A stretch of DNA of 64,000 nt from a bacterium HR37 (GCA_002898375.1 BEIN01000009.1:1-64000), one strand, 5' to 3'; counted from the first letter of the stretch, positions 16,216-24,716 are shown. Notes: a model not told the origin generated them from the letters alone. Numbers and translations are program-made.

Positions 16216-16443
16216 TTACTGTTTATCCAGTTTTCCAGCTAACCACTTCTCCATCCATGCTTTTGTTTTTTCAGCAAGCTCTTTACTGGATGTAAACGAT
16301 ATGAATCTGTTGTCCATGTGTATGCCCCAGTAGGTAATGGGTTTGTGGCTTTCCCTTAGATGTTCTTCCTTGCTACACCCTTGTGGGATTGTTTTGCAGT
16401 TGCATTCAGGGTCAACTGTAAACGGGGTTATCGTTATCGTCAT
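16216..16443 (-). CDS. Small Cys/His-containing protein of unknown function
   Basis: 75 residues; I do not recognise a family. It begins MTITITPF and has Cys14, Cys16, Cys23, His28 and His33 in a short span, which could bind a metal, then WGIHMDNRFISFTSS and an amphipathic C-terminal helix rich in Lys and Trp. A strong GGAGG site precedes the ATG, and a sigma-54 promoter lies about 60 bases upstream, which argues that this is a real, regulated gene. It leads a run with nfo and a CusF-like gene. Confidence 0.65.
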   Translation of the reverse strand: MTITITPFTVDPECNCKTIPQGCSKEEHLRESHKPITYWGIHMDNRFISFTSSKELAEKTKAWMEKWLAGKLDKQ

Positions 16444-16499
16444 TCTTGTTTTACCTCCTCATCAATTTAAGATGATCTGTTTTTAATTTCGTTTTTGTA

Positions 16500-16515
16500 T
16501 GCAATTTGTGTGCCA
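16500..16515 (-). promoter_or_regulatory. Sigma-54 promoter upstream of the small Cys-rich gene
   Basis: The minus strand reads TGGCACACAAATTGCA, a full match to TGGCAC-N5-TTGCA with the GG and GC dinucleotides ten bases apart. The start site would be near 16489, giving a leader of about 45 bases ahead of the gene at 16443. Confidence 0.8.
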
Positions 16516-16600
16516 TTTCTTTTTAACCTAGTCACGATTCTTGTATTTTCAAGCCCCCAGATTGATTCGTTTTACAGTTTGTGCTATTTTCTGGTAAAAG

Positions 16601-17089
16601 ATGCCCAAAAGAGTTCCAAAAAAGATTAGGACAAGGGTCTTGAACGGATTAAAGAGCAGGGATGTTATCGAGCTTATGGAAGCACTCGAAGGGGTTAGGT
16701 TGAGTTTTAAGCATCTCTACTACTACGAACACAGCGGGTTGATAGTTCCCAGTATTAGAAAAGCCAGGGGAAGAGGGGTGCCAAAGCTCTACTCCATAGA
16801 GGATTTTATCGTTCTTAGGTGGCTTGTTTCCCTTCAAAAGAGGGGGATTTCTGTAAGACGTTTCAGGGATGTAGTGGGGTTTCTAAGGGAAAAGATGCCA
16901 GAGGTTCTTAGAAAACCACAGAGCTGGGTTTTAATAACTGATGGTTATTCGGTTAAATTCTTTGATAGGGTATCCTATAAAGCCCTTGATGTGCTAAGAG
17001 ACACAGGACAGTATCTTTTTGTTTTCCCCGTTGGGAAAATGATAGAGGAAAGTGAGCAGGCAATAAAAGATTTTAGCCTAAAAGAGTAG
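16601..17089 (+). CDS. MerR-like transcriptional regulator
   Basis: 162 residues. The segment from about residue 32 to 95 reads as a MerR winged helix: LSFKHLYYYEHSGLIVPS, then YSIEDFIVLRWLVSLQKRGISV. The first helix-turn part is unusual, with a basic N-terminal extension (PKRVPKKIRTRV). The C-terminal 65 residues are not a recognisable effector domain and lack Cys metal ligands. It lies 36 bases ahead of the FAD oxidoreductase gene in the same direction, so it may control that cluster. Confidence 0.7.
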   Translation: MPKRVPKKIRTRVLNGLKSRDVIELMEALEGVRLSFKHLYYYEHSGLIVPSIRKARGRGVPKLYSIEDFIVLRWLVSLQKRGISVRRFRDVVGFLREKMPEVLRKPQSWVLITDGYSVKFFDRVSYKALDVLRDTGQYLFVFPVGKMIEESEQAIKDFSLKE

Positions 17090-17125
17090 CAACATCTCTC
17101 CCCAAATTTTATAGGTGCTATCTTA

Positions 17126-18409
17126 TTGTGTTACAATATTACTGAAGTGCCTGATTATAACTTTGATTTTCTATTTATAGGTGCTGGGATCTTGGGTTCA
17201 TCAGGGGCTATGGCCCTCTCTAAGAAGCTTGAGGAAAGGGGAGAGAGTGGACGTATAGCTCTGGTGGATGTTGATTTGGAGGGTGAGCACTCATCCACCC
17301 TTAAAAACGCTGGGGGTGTTAGAGCCACCTGGCGGAATCGTGCAAATATAGAGCTATGCAGGTATTCCATAGAGTTCTTTGAGACGATTAGAGACAGAAT
17401 TCAATTCCGTGAGCTTGGTTATTTCTGGATGCACGATGAAGAGTCCTGGAAGGAGATTAACAGAAACTACCATCTTTACAAGGAGTATGGACTACCTGTT
17501 GAGCTATATCCTCCAGAGGCTGTTTATGAGTTTTTGCCTTTTGTAGATAACCTGGAGGGTATAGCAGGTCTTTCCATATCAAGAAGAGCAGGGCTTGTAG
17601 ATCACTACTCTTTAAGAGAGTACTATAGGGAGGAGGCAAGGAAAAGAGGGGTTATCTTCTTTGATAGGTGTTATGTGAGTGGAATTGTGGTTAGATGTGG
17701 TGAGGTAAAAGAGGTTATAGCCGATAGAATAGAGAGTGGTAATCCGGAAGAGAAATCCGAGGTGGTTAAGAAGTACCTTATTTACGGTGGTAGTGATGTT
17801 TCCAAGGAAAAGATATCGTTTGGATGTAATGTGCTTATAAACACCTCCGGAGCATGGGCACCGCGTATCTCAAGACTCTACGGATTTGTTGACGAGAGCA
17901 TCAAACCAAGAAGGAGACACATGGTCGTTATACGCTGTCCTCAGGTTGATCTATCTCATTATGGTATGGTTATAGATACCTCCGATGTTTACTTTCACAA
18001 GGATGCTGACAACATACTTGTTGGGTATTCTAATATGGATGAGCCTTATGGATACAACCTCGAATACGGCTTTGGTGGGTTGGAGGAAAACAGCTTGTTT
18101 GTAAAGTACATATGGTTTCCTCTTTACAGAAGGAGCAGCAGGTTTGAGAGGATTAAATTTATAAGGGGGTGGGCCGGGCTTTATGCAGAGACACCGGACA
18201 GGTCCGGTTATCTTGGAAAGGTCCCAGGTTTTAAAAACGTTTATGAGTGTGTGGCACATACTGGAAGAGGACTTATGATATCTTATGGAAGTGGGGTTGC
18301 GCTTGCTGACCTTATACTTGATGGCAGGTTCAGGAATGAACTGTGTCATGCAGCAGACCTTTCTAGGGAGAGACCATCTGGAGAGCTTTATGAGGAGTTA
18401 CATCTCTAA
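17126..18409 (+). CDS. FAD-dependent oxidoreductase (DAO family)
   Basis: 427 residues with the Rossmann FAD motif FLFIGAGILGSSGAMAL near the N terminus, GGVRATWRN, NTSGAWAP and the late FAD segment ECVAHTGRGLMISYGSG. This is the family of glycine, sarcosine and D-amino-acid oxidases/dehydrogenases. The start is best a TTG at 17126, eight bases after AGGTG. The next two genes overlap it in chain and encode a WGR-like protein and a Rieske ferredoxin, so the enzyme may pass electrons to an iron-sulfur carrier instead of directly to oxygen. The substrate is unknown. Confidence 0.82.
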   Translation: MCYNITEVPDYNFDFLFIGAGILGSSGAMALSKKLEERGESGRIALVDVDLEGEHSSTLKNAGGVRATWRNRANIELCRYSIEFFETIRDRIQFRELGYFWMHDEESWKEINRNYHLYKEYGLPVELYPPEAVYEFLPFVDNLEGIAGLSISRRAGLVDHYSLREYYREEARKRGVIFFDRCYVSGIVVRCGEVKEVIADRIESGNPEEKSEVVKKYLIYGGSDVSKEKISFGCNVLINTSGAWAPRISRLYGFVDESIKPRRRHMVVIRCPQVDLSHYGMVIDTSDVYFHKDADNILVGYSNMDEPYGYNLEYGFGGLEENSLFVKYIWFPLYRRSSRFERIKFIRGWAGLYAETPDRSGYLGKVPGFKNVYECVAHTGRGLMISYGSGVALADLILDGRFRNELCHAADLSRERPSGELYEELHL

Positions 18410-18821
18410 GACTTTAAAAAAAAGAGAACATCTGAGCGAGGGGAATCCTCTTATAAAACATGGACCTCCTCCTTATTATGCTTATTTTGAACATCCGGAT
18501 GGAAGCTGGTATATGGTTTGGATGACCGAGACATCCCCTAAAACAGCACGTGGACATCGTTTTCATGTTCACGCCATGTACAATAAATTCAACACGGTTA
18601 GACCAAACCTGGAATCGAGATGGTACGAACAACCATATGGAATGAGGAACTGGGACTTTAACGATTTCGAGGAAGCAGTTTCTGAGTTTTACAAAAAGAG
18701 GTTTATTCCCCGTCTCAGGCACGGGTACAGGCTTGTAATGGGTAATATCCCATCTGGCTGGTTATCCTGTGAGGAGCTAAGGGACCAAGATAAGGTTGTA
18801 GGGAGAACTCCGGATGAGTAA
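18390..18821 (+). CDS. Small WGR-like protein
   Basis: 143 residues from the ATG at 18390, which follows GGAGAG and overlaps the end of the FAD gene by 20 bases; the frame stays open further upstream but without support. The segment from YYAYFEHPDGSWYMVWMTE through FEEAVSEFYKKRFIPRLRHGYRLV has the spacing of a WGR domain (strand pairs, then a helix with a final K/R-HGY), although the central Trp-Gly-Arg itself is not preserved. No catalytic motif is seen. It is probably a partner of the flanking redox proteins. Confidence 0.55.
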   Translation: MRSYISKTLKKREHLSEGNPLIKHGPPPYYAYFEHPDGSWYMVWMTETSPKTARGHRFHVHAMYNKFNTVRPNLESRWYEQPYGMRNWDFNDFEEAVSEFYKKRFIPRLRHGYRLVMGNIPSGWLSCEELRDQDKVVGRTPDE

Positions 18822-19140
18822 GGCTTTGAGGTCTAAAACAAGGCTCTTTAGGGTTGCAAAAGTCGATGAGATTAAGCCGGGACACAGAAAAGTGGTAAAC
18901 ATAGAAGGAAGAGAGGTTGCTGTTGTTAATCTTAACGGAAGGTTCTATGCTATGGATAATAGGTGTCCTCATGCTGGTTTCCCTTTAACTTATGCTCCGA
19001 TATACAAGGGAATGATTATATGCCCAAATCACGGCTGGATGTTTAGTGCAGAGACCGGTGAGTGTAAGACCAACCCTTCTTGCAGGTTAAAGACTTATAA
19101 GGTGTTGACCAATGGTAAGTATATAAAGGTTGAGCTTTAG
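18814..19140 (+). CDS. Rieske [2Fe-2S] ferredoxin
   Basis: A 108-residue single-domain Rieske protein. The cluster ligands are Cys51/His53 in RCPHAG and Cys70/His73 in CPNHGWMF. There is no membrane segment, so it is a soluble cytoplasmic electron carrier. Its start overlaps the preceding gene by 8 bases. Fusions of a DAO-type FAD domain with a C-terminal Rieske domain are known in other bacteria (B. subtilis YhfW type), so this gene order mirrors a known functional pair. Confidence 0.92.
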   Translation: MSKALRSKTRLFRVAKVDEIKPGHRKVVNIEGREVAVVNLNGRFYAMDNRCPHAGFPLTYAPIYKGMIICPNHGWMFSAETGECKTNPSCRLKTYKVLTNGKYIKVEL

Positions 19141-19907
19141 TTACTGTCAGCTTCAGTTAACTGGATTCCTTCCCTTGGGATTCTATTCCCATCTAAATAT
19201 AGGTTTCCGTCTTGATCAACCCCAATCCTCCCTTTGGCTATAAGGTGGTGGACTGCAAAGGGCAAAATCTTCCATTCTCCTTCTTTGCGAACCTTCTCTC
19301 TTATTTTCTCTATGTCTTCTTCTTTAAGACCGGATATATCTATAGGACGTGATTGAACCAGGGCCGGACCAAACCTTTCATTCTCCTTCTGCAAAAAAAC
19401 CGTGCATTTAATTGCACTCTCACCGGCTCTTAGGGCCTGAATTGCTGCTTCTACTCCCCTAATAAGGTAGCTTTTTGTAATATCTCCCGGATAGATGTTT
19501 AAAACCCTGTTTCTGTATCTGTGTAAAAACAGAGTTCCAACCCTTCTTCTGTAACCAGCAAGAACCACCAGGTCAGGTATGCAGATTTCCTCAATAAGAG
19601 CAATTGCTGCTGCATCATAGAACTCTCTTGCGGTGTTATCATCAGGAGGTCTTTTTATGATATCAAAATAAAGTTTTGAGTTTAAGCTTACAACAGGTAT
19701 GCCAAGCTCCTTGGCAGTTGTTGCTCCCTTACAGCTTGGTACGTTTGTAAAAACAACCTCTATTCTGCCGTAGTTTTTCTCCCCCATACTCTCAAGTTTT
19801 TTCTGTTCCTCATAAAGTGCCAGTAGGTTTGTCCCAGTACCTGAGATCAGTACGGCAACACTCATCGGTTTGTTCTGCGATTTGTATATAGGGGTTACTT
19901 TGTACAT
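19137..19907 (-). CDS. PurN-like formyltransferase-fold protein, catalytic residues replaced
   Basis: 256 residues. It has the formyltransferase N terminus VAVLISGTGTNLLALYEE, then VVLAGYRRRV and VLNIYPG. In GAR transformylase the catalytic set is Asn, His and Asp. Here Asn137 is kept, His is Tyr139, and the Asp before G-P is Arg178 (ERFGP instead of DGGP). Formyl transfer by the usual mechanism is therefore doubtful. The N-terminal 14 residues ahead of the first strand suit this divergent subfamily, so I keep the start at 19907. It is convergent with the Rieske gene, overlapping by 4 bases. Confidence 0.75.
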   Translation of the reverse strand: MYKVTPIYKSQNKPMSVAVLISGTGTNLLALYEEQKKLESMGEKNYGRIEVVFTNVPSCKGATTAKELGIPVVSLNSKLYFDIIKRPPDDNTAREFYDAAAIALIEEICIPDLVVLAGYRRRVGTLFLHRYRNRVLNIYPGDITKSYLIRGVEAAIQALRAGESAIKCTVFLQKENERFGPALVQSRPIDISGLKEEDIEKIREKVRKEGEWKILPFAVHHLIAKGRIGVDQDGNLYLDGNRIPREGIQLTEADSN

Positions 19908-19948
19908 AATACTTTAGCTTATCTAGAATCTAAGAGTATATCTATACC

Positions 19949-20797
19949 ATGAGCAATCTGACTGAAAGGGTAATTACCGCTGTTGTTGGCCTACCCATCT
20001 TGTTTTTTATCTTCTATCTGGGTGGAATACCTTTTCTTGTCTTTACCATGGTAGTTATCTTTGCAGGACAACTGGAGCTTTTTAAGCTATTAGGAATTGG
20101 TGAGTCCGTTAAGGAAAGGGTAATTCTTTCCGTTTTGGGTTCACTAACGGGTCTGGGAGCTTACTTTGGTTTCTTTTATCTGGGTCTTCTTTTTACCCTC
20201 TCTATATTGGCAGTACTAGTTATGCAGGTAGTGAGAAAGAACATGCTAGGTGCATTAAATACCTTAAGTCTTGTTTCCTTTGGCTTTGTTTACGTTGGGT
20301 GGCTTTTAAGTCATGCAGTGCTACTAAGAAACTTAGAGTATAGTTGCCAATCCAACAACCATCTTGAGGAAATGCATCCCTTGGGGGATTTGGGTTTCAC
20401 ATATGTAGTTTTTGTAGTTGCCTGTGTTTTTGTAAATGATTCGGTTGCCTACTTTGTTGGTAGGTGGAAGGGGAGAAGGAAACTTGTGCCTAGATTGAGT
20501 CCCGGAAAAACAGTTGAGGGTACACTTGGTGGATTTTGTGCATCTGTGGTTACGGGAGTAGTTGTTGATTTCCTGTTTGGAAATCCATTTGGGTACCTAT
20601 GGGCTTCTCTTATGGGGTTCATAGTTAGCGTGGTAGCTTTATTGGGTGACCTAAGCGAGTCGTTAATTAAAAGAAACGTTGGGGTAAAGGATTCAGGTGA
20701 GGTACTTCCTGGACATGGCGGGGTGCTTGACAGGTTCGATAGTTTGATATTTGCCTTTCCGGTATTCTACTACCTTACATTTTTAATAAATTGTTAA
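19949..20797 (+). CDS. cdsA: Phosphatidate cytidylyltransferase
   Basis: A 282-residue inner-membrane enzyme forming CDP-diacylglycerol from phosphatidate and CTP. It has about eight membrane segments and the C-terminal family signature DLSESLIKRNVGVKDSGEVL followed by PGHGGVLDRFDS. RKLVPRLSPGKTVEGTLGG is the second conserved block. Length is normal. The last 23 bases overlap the convergent yihY-type gene. Confidence 0.95.
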   Translation: MSNLTERVITAVVGLPILFFIFYLGGIPFLVFTMVVIFAGQLELFKLLGIGESVKERVILSVLGSLTGLGAYFGFFYLGLLFTLSILAVLVMQVVRKNMLGALNTLSLVSFGFVYVGWLLSHAVLLRNLEYSCQSNNHLEEMHPLGDLGFTYVVFVVACVFVNDSVAYFVGRWKGRRKLVPRLSPGKTVEGTLGGFCASVVTGVVVDFLFGNPFGYLWASLMGFIVSVVALLGDLSESLIKRNVGVKDSGEVLPGHGGVLDRFDSLIFAFPVFYYLTFLINC

Positions 20798-22166
20798 CGG
20801 AGTTTCCTTTTCGGTTTTCTTCTTTGCCATTTCTTGATAAAAGTACCAGGTCTTTTATGGTTTCTTCCCCAAGGGTTTTTTCTATCGCTTCATCTATTCT
20901 GCGGATTACCTGATCAACTTGCGGTATGGATAGGAATCTGCTTTCTATCCAGAGACTCTCCTCAGTATTTTCTCCCCTTATGGATTTAAGGATATCTCTA
21001 AGCTTTATGGTTTCTATATCCCTTGCAGGAATATAACCCGGAGGGTTATCTGCGGTTTCAACAACCAGACCACTATTTTCAAGCTGAGTTATGATGTTTC
21101 TTATCGGTTCCTCGGGAAGTCCAAGGTGTTCAACCAGTAACTCAAATGTCCAGGGTTTCTTTCCGTAGTAGTAATTAAAGCTTATAAGGTAGGTTACTAT
21201 AAAACACAGTTTCTCTCTGAGCCTGTGGCTTAGTTTAAATGCTTCTTTCTTAAGGGTAAGAAACTTTAGATTCTGATGGCAAAAAGATATCTCTGCCCCA
21301 ATAAGGAGAATAAGCCAGTTTAGGTACAACCAGATCATAAAGAGTATGATTGTTGCAAAGCCTGAGTATATGGCTGAGTAGCTTGCCGAAGATACCACAA
21401 AGGAGGCAAAAGCCCAGCTTGTTGTTTGCCACATCATCCCTGCAATTGTTCCTCCAAGCAGTGCTGAGCGAAACCTTACCTTTGTGTTTGGAACCACTAT
21501 ATATATAGATGTAAAGACGGCTGAGATAATAACGTAGGGAATTAATTTCCCTGCAAAAAAGGAAAGTACAATGCCAATTGGTCGTATGGATAAGAGTTTC
21601 TGTACCGTATCGTTACTCATAATTGAGGTGGTAAGTCCAATCAAGGAGATTATGGTTATGGGACCTACAAGTACAAGGCTTATATAGTCGCTAAATCTTC
21701 TTGTGATACTGCGCGTTTTTTCTATCTTCCATATGTGATTTAAAGACTGTTCTATCTTGTGTATAAGGGATATTACGGTATAGATTAACATCAGGAGCCC
21801 AAGCGAACCTAAAACTCCCACTTTCATGTTTTCTACAAACTCCATTATTCTTTGGGTGATCTCATTACCTTTGGGACCTAGAGGGGCAAGGAAGTTATTA
21901 AGTAGGGGTTCTAACTCATTGTGCACACCAAAGGCTTTGAGAACAGAAAAGCTAAGGGCAAGGAGAGGAACAATAGAAAGCAAAGTGGTATAGACTAGGC
22001 TCATTGCCCTTAGGGTTATCTCTCTTTCTGAGGATTCGCGTATGGATGCAAAGATTAACCTCAGTAGCTGTATAAAGAAGGCCTTGGGACGACTAAGGGA
22101 AGAGGTATCTATAAGCCATAGTTCCCTTCCCAGAAAATCGTTTAATCTCTTTACAAGGGCAATCAT
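20775..22166 (-). CDS. YihY/UPF0761-family membrane protein with C-terminal winged helix
   Basis: 463 residues. Residues about 45-285 carry the YihY family pattern with six hydrophobic segments, including AMSLVYTTLLSIVPLLALSF, NHIWKIEKTRS and WLYLNWLILLIGAEISF. After this come about 150 residues that are not in minimal family members; the stretch TFELLVEHLGLPEEPIRNIITQLENSGLV looks like a winged-helix domain. The family role is unsettled (historically called ribonuclease BN in error). A TTGCAT-17-TATTGT promoter lies just upstream. Confidence 0.85.
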   Translation of the reverse strand: MIALVKRLNDFLGRELWLIDTSSLSRPKAFFIQLLRLIFASIRESSEREITLRAMSLVYTTLLSIVPLLALSFSVLKAFGVHNELEPLLNNFLAPLGPKGNEITQRIMEFVENMKVGVLGSLGLLMLIYTVISLIHKIEQSLNHIWKIEKTRSITRRFSDYISLVLVGPITIISLIGLTTSIMSNDTVQKLLSIRPIGIVLSFFAGKLIPYVIISAVFTSIYIVVPNTKVRFRSALLGGTIAGMMWQTTSWAFASFVVSSASYSAIYSGFATIILFMIWLYLNWLILLIGAEISFCHQNLKFLTLKKEAFKLSHRLREKLCFIVTYLISFNYYYGKKPWTFELLVEHLGLPEEPIRNIITQLENSGLVVETADNPPGYIPARDIETIKLRDILKSIRGENTEESLWIESRFLSIPQVDQVIRRIDEAIEKTLGEETIKDLVLLSRNGKEENRKGNSVNNLLKM

Positions 22167-22187
22167 CTCCTGATCCTACATTATTCC

Positions 22188-22216
22188 ACAATACTCATTA
22201 AAGCCTAAAAATGCAA
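22188..22216 (-). promoter_or_regulatory. Candidate sigma-70 promoter of the yihY-type gene
   Basis: Minus strand TTGCAT (22211-22216), 17-base spacer, TATTGT (22188-22193). It lies about 20 bases upstream of the start codon at 22166. Confidence 0.5.
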
Positions 22217-22227
22217 ATTTTGGTTTC

Positions 22228-22256
22228 TTGAATTTTGGTGTTTAAGGGCTTATCCT
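22228..22256 (+). promoter_or_regulatory. Candidate sigma-70 promoter of the lipoprotein-dapB genes
   Basis: TTGAAT (22228-22233), 17-base spacer, TATCCT (22251-22256). A start near 22263 would leave a 13-base leader. Both boxes are only partial matches. Confidence 0.4.
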
Positions 22257-22275
22257 ATTTGCCTAGTTAAAAACC

Positions 22276-22761
22276 ATGTTGGCTAGGATTATTAGCAGGC
22301 TTTTCTGTGTTTTGGTTATGGTTATAGGGCTTTGTGCCTGTGCGGCTAAGTCTCCAAGTACCGGTCTAAATCTTCCTTCCAAGTCTCCCGCAAGGGTTGT
22401 TAGAGATTACCTTGAAGCCTTGAAGAAATACGATTTTGACAGGTCTTACGATTATATCTCTATTGGATATGCTGGTAATCTCGATAGGGAAAGCTATAAG
22501 ATAAATATGAAGCATAACTTGATTGATAACTTTAATTGGAAGTTGCTCAATTATGAGGTCATAGGGGTACGGATCATAGGAGACCAGGCCTTTGTAGTTA
22601 CAGAACTTGAGGTAAAATACAGACCCAGAGGTTCAAAAGAAGATGAGCAAAGGAGAGTAAGGGTTCAGTATGTACTTACTGTGCTGGATAAAAGCTGGAA
22701 GATCACATCCGATGAGTGTGTGTTTAACTGTATAACACAGGATGAGTTAAACAGAGGGTAG
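22276..22761 (+). CDS. Lipoprotein of unknown function (NTF2-like fold possible)
   Basis: 161 residues with a lipoprotein signal: a hydrophobic stretch ends in GLCAC, giving Cys22 as the likely lipidated residue. The mature part begins with SPARVVRDYLEALKKYDFDRSYDYIS, a helix pattern common in DUF4878/NTF2-like periplasmic lipoproteins, followed by strands (VEVKYRPRG, VRVQYVLTVLDKSWKI). No catalytic motif is seen. The stop is 3 bases ahead of dapB, so they are co-transcribed, though a functional link is not evident. Confidence 0.7.
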   Translation: MLARIISRLFCVLVMVIGLCACAAKSPSTGLNLPSKSPARVVRDYLEALKKYDFDRSYDYISIGYAGNLDRESYKINMKHNLIDNFNWKLLNYEVIGVRIIGDQAFVVTELEVKYRPRGSKEDEQRRVRVQYVLTVLDKSWKITSDECVFNCITQDELNRG

Positions 22762-22764
22762 GCT

Positions 22765-23565
22765 ATGATAAAGGTAGCTATAGCAGGTATAGCTGGAAGG
22801 ATGGGTCGCAGTATAGCTTCACTGCTTTCTGGGGAAGAAGACATAAAGATTGTTGGAGCAACAGAAAGGCAGGGGCATACGGTTGTGGGAAAGGACATAG
22901 GTATGGTTTTGGGAAGTGAGGGGTTAAACGTGTTTGTATCGGATAGGATAGAGGAGGCAGCTTCTTCTGCTGATGTTATAGTTGATTTTACAACACCTGC
23001 TTCAACACTTACAAATGCCAGATATGCTTCCATCTCTGGAAAGGCAATGGTTATAGGAACGACTGGGTTTTCAGATGAGGAGATTAAGGAAATAAAAGAG
23101 CTTGCGAAAAACTTTGCCTGCGTTATCTCCCCGAACATGAGTGTTGGGGTAAACGTTATGTTTGATATAGTGGGAAGAGTAGCCCGTCTATTGGGTGAGG
23201 ATTTTGATGTTGAGATATTGGAGATACATCACAGGCACAAGGTTGACTCTCCAAGTGGAACGGCACTAAAACTTGGACAGGTATTAGCTGAGGCTTTGGG
23301 AAGGGAGTTTGGGGATGTGGTTAGGCTTCAAAGAAGCGGAAATATAGGGGAGAGAGGTAAAGAAGAGATAGGGATTCAGTCAATTCGAGGTGGAGATGTA
23401 ATTGGAGAACATACAGTCCTTTTTTTAGGTTCTGGTGAGAGAATAGAGATTACCCATAAGGCTTCAAGTCGTGAGAATTTCTCCAGAGGGGCTATTCGTG
23501 CCTTAAGGTGGGTTGTTGGAAAACCTCCTGGAATCTATAGTATGAAGGACGTACTGGGTCTATAA
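22765..23565 (+). CDS. dapB: 4-hydroxy-tetrahydrodipicolinate reductase
   Basis: A 266-residue NAD(P)H-dependent enzyme of the diaminopimelate/lysine pathway. It has the cofactor loop GIAGRMGR, TTGFSDEEI, NMSVGVN and the signature EILEIHHRHKVDSPSGTAL with catalytic His and Lys. GAIRALRWV near the end is also typical. Length is normal. lysA of the same pathway lies far away at 59611. Confidence 0.96.
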   Translation: MIKVAIAGIAGRMGRSIASLLSGEEDIKIVGATERQGHTVVGKDIGMVLGSEGLNVFVSDRIEEAASSADVIVDFTTPASTLTNARYASISGKAMVIGTTGFSDEEIKEIKELAKNFACVISPNMSVGVNVMFDIVGRVARLLGEDFDVEILEIHHRHKVDSPSGTALKLGQVLAEALGREFGDVVRLQRSGNIGERGKEEIGIQSIRGGDVIGEHTVLFLGSGERIEITHKASSRENFSRGAIRALRWVVGKPPGIYSMKDVLGL

Positions 23566-23608
23566 GACCGTGTAGTTTCTCTCTACCACACCTTATCGCT
23601 GGCCTAAT

Positions 23609-24712
23609 ATGTTTAAGTTTGAGGTGATAAAAAAAGATAAGGACACCGGTGCAAGGATTGGTAAGATTTATACAGACCATGGAATCATCACAACCCCTGC
23701 TTTTATGCCTGTTGCAACAAGGGCATCTGTTAAGGGAATGACACCTGATGAGGTTAGAGACCTCGGTTTCGAGATAGTTGTTGTAAACGCATACCACATG
23801 TACTTGCGCCCGGGCCATATAACGGTAAAAGAGCTTGGGGGTCTTCACAGGTTTATGGCATGGGATAACCCTATTCTTACCGATAGCGGTGGGTTTCAGG
23901 TCCTCAGCCTCTCAAAGGTTAGGAAGGTAAAAGAAGAAGGCATCCTTTTTAGATCCCATATAGACGGTAGTGAGCATTTTTTAACTCCCGCTAAAAGCAT
24001 AGAAATTCAGGAGGCTTTAGGTGCGGATATAATGATGTGCTTGGATGAGTGTCCTCCTCATGATGCTCCCTATGAGTACATAAAAAGGTCAACGGATCTA
24101 ACGACAAAATGGGCAAGGTTAAGTAAGGAGGCTCGAAGCAATCCTGAGAAACCGCTTTTTGGAATAGTCCAGGGTGGGGTTTTTCCAGAGCTAAGGGAAA
24201 AGTCCGCATTAGAGCTTCTTGAAATTGGATTTGATGGCTATGCTATAGGAGGATTAGGTATAGGTGAATCCAAGGAGGAAACATACGAAATTGCAGAGTT
24301 TACCGCTTCTTATCTTCCCTACGATAAACCCAGGTATCTTATGGGACTTGGAATGCCTGAGGATATTGTAGAGGCTGTGTCAATGGGAATTGATCTTTTT
24401 GACTGTGTATTGCCTACCAGGAATGCGAGAAACGGCTCTCTCTTTACAAATCGGGGAAAAGTGGTTATAAAGAATGCCAAGTACGAGAAAGATGATACAC
24501 CAGTTGATGAAAACTGTGGATGCTACACATGTACCAGGTTTTCAAAGGCATATTTAAGACATCTCTATCAGGCTAGTGAGATACTTGCTTCAAGGTTGCT
24601 TACGCTTCACAATCTCTACTACTACGGTTGGCTTATGAAAAAGATAAGAGAGGCTATAGAGAATGGAGGGTTTTCTAGCTTCAGATCCAGATTCTACTCA
24701 AAGGAGGGCTAG
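23609..24712 (+). CDS. tgt: Queuine tRNA-ribosyltransferase
   Basis: A 367-residue TIM-barrel enzyme that exchanges guanine-34 for preQ1 in tRNAs for Asp, Asn, His and Tyr. Substrate and catalytic motifs: LTDSGGFQ, GIVQGG, IGGLGIGE, and DCVLPTRNARNG with the nucleophilic Asp. Zinc ligands are in CGCYTCTRFSKAYLRHL plus a later His. Gene order tgt-yajC-secD-secF is widely conserved in bacteria and holds here. Confidence 0.97.
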   Translation: MFKFEVIKKDKDTGARIGKIYTDHGIITTPAFMPVATRASVKGMTPDEVRDLGFEIVVVNAYHMYLRPGHITVKELGGLHRFMAWDNPILTDSGGFQVLSLSKVRKVKEEGILFRSHIDGSEHFLTPAKSIEIQEALGADIMMCLDECPPHDAPYEYIKRSTDLTTKWARLSKEARSNPEKPLFGIVQGGVFPELREKSALELLEIGFDGYAIGGLGIGESKEETYEIAEFTASYLPYDKPRYLMGLGMPEDIVEAVSMGIDLFDCVLPTRNARNGSLFTNRGKVVIKNAKYEKDDTPVDENCGCYTCTRFSKAYLRHLYQASEILASRLLTLHNLYYYGWLMKKIREAIENGGFSSFRSRFYSKEG

Positions 24713-24716
24713 TATA

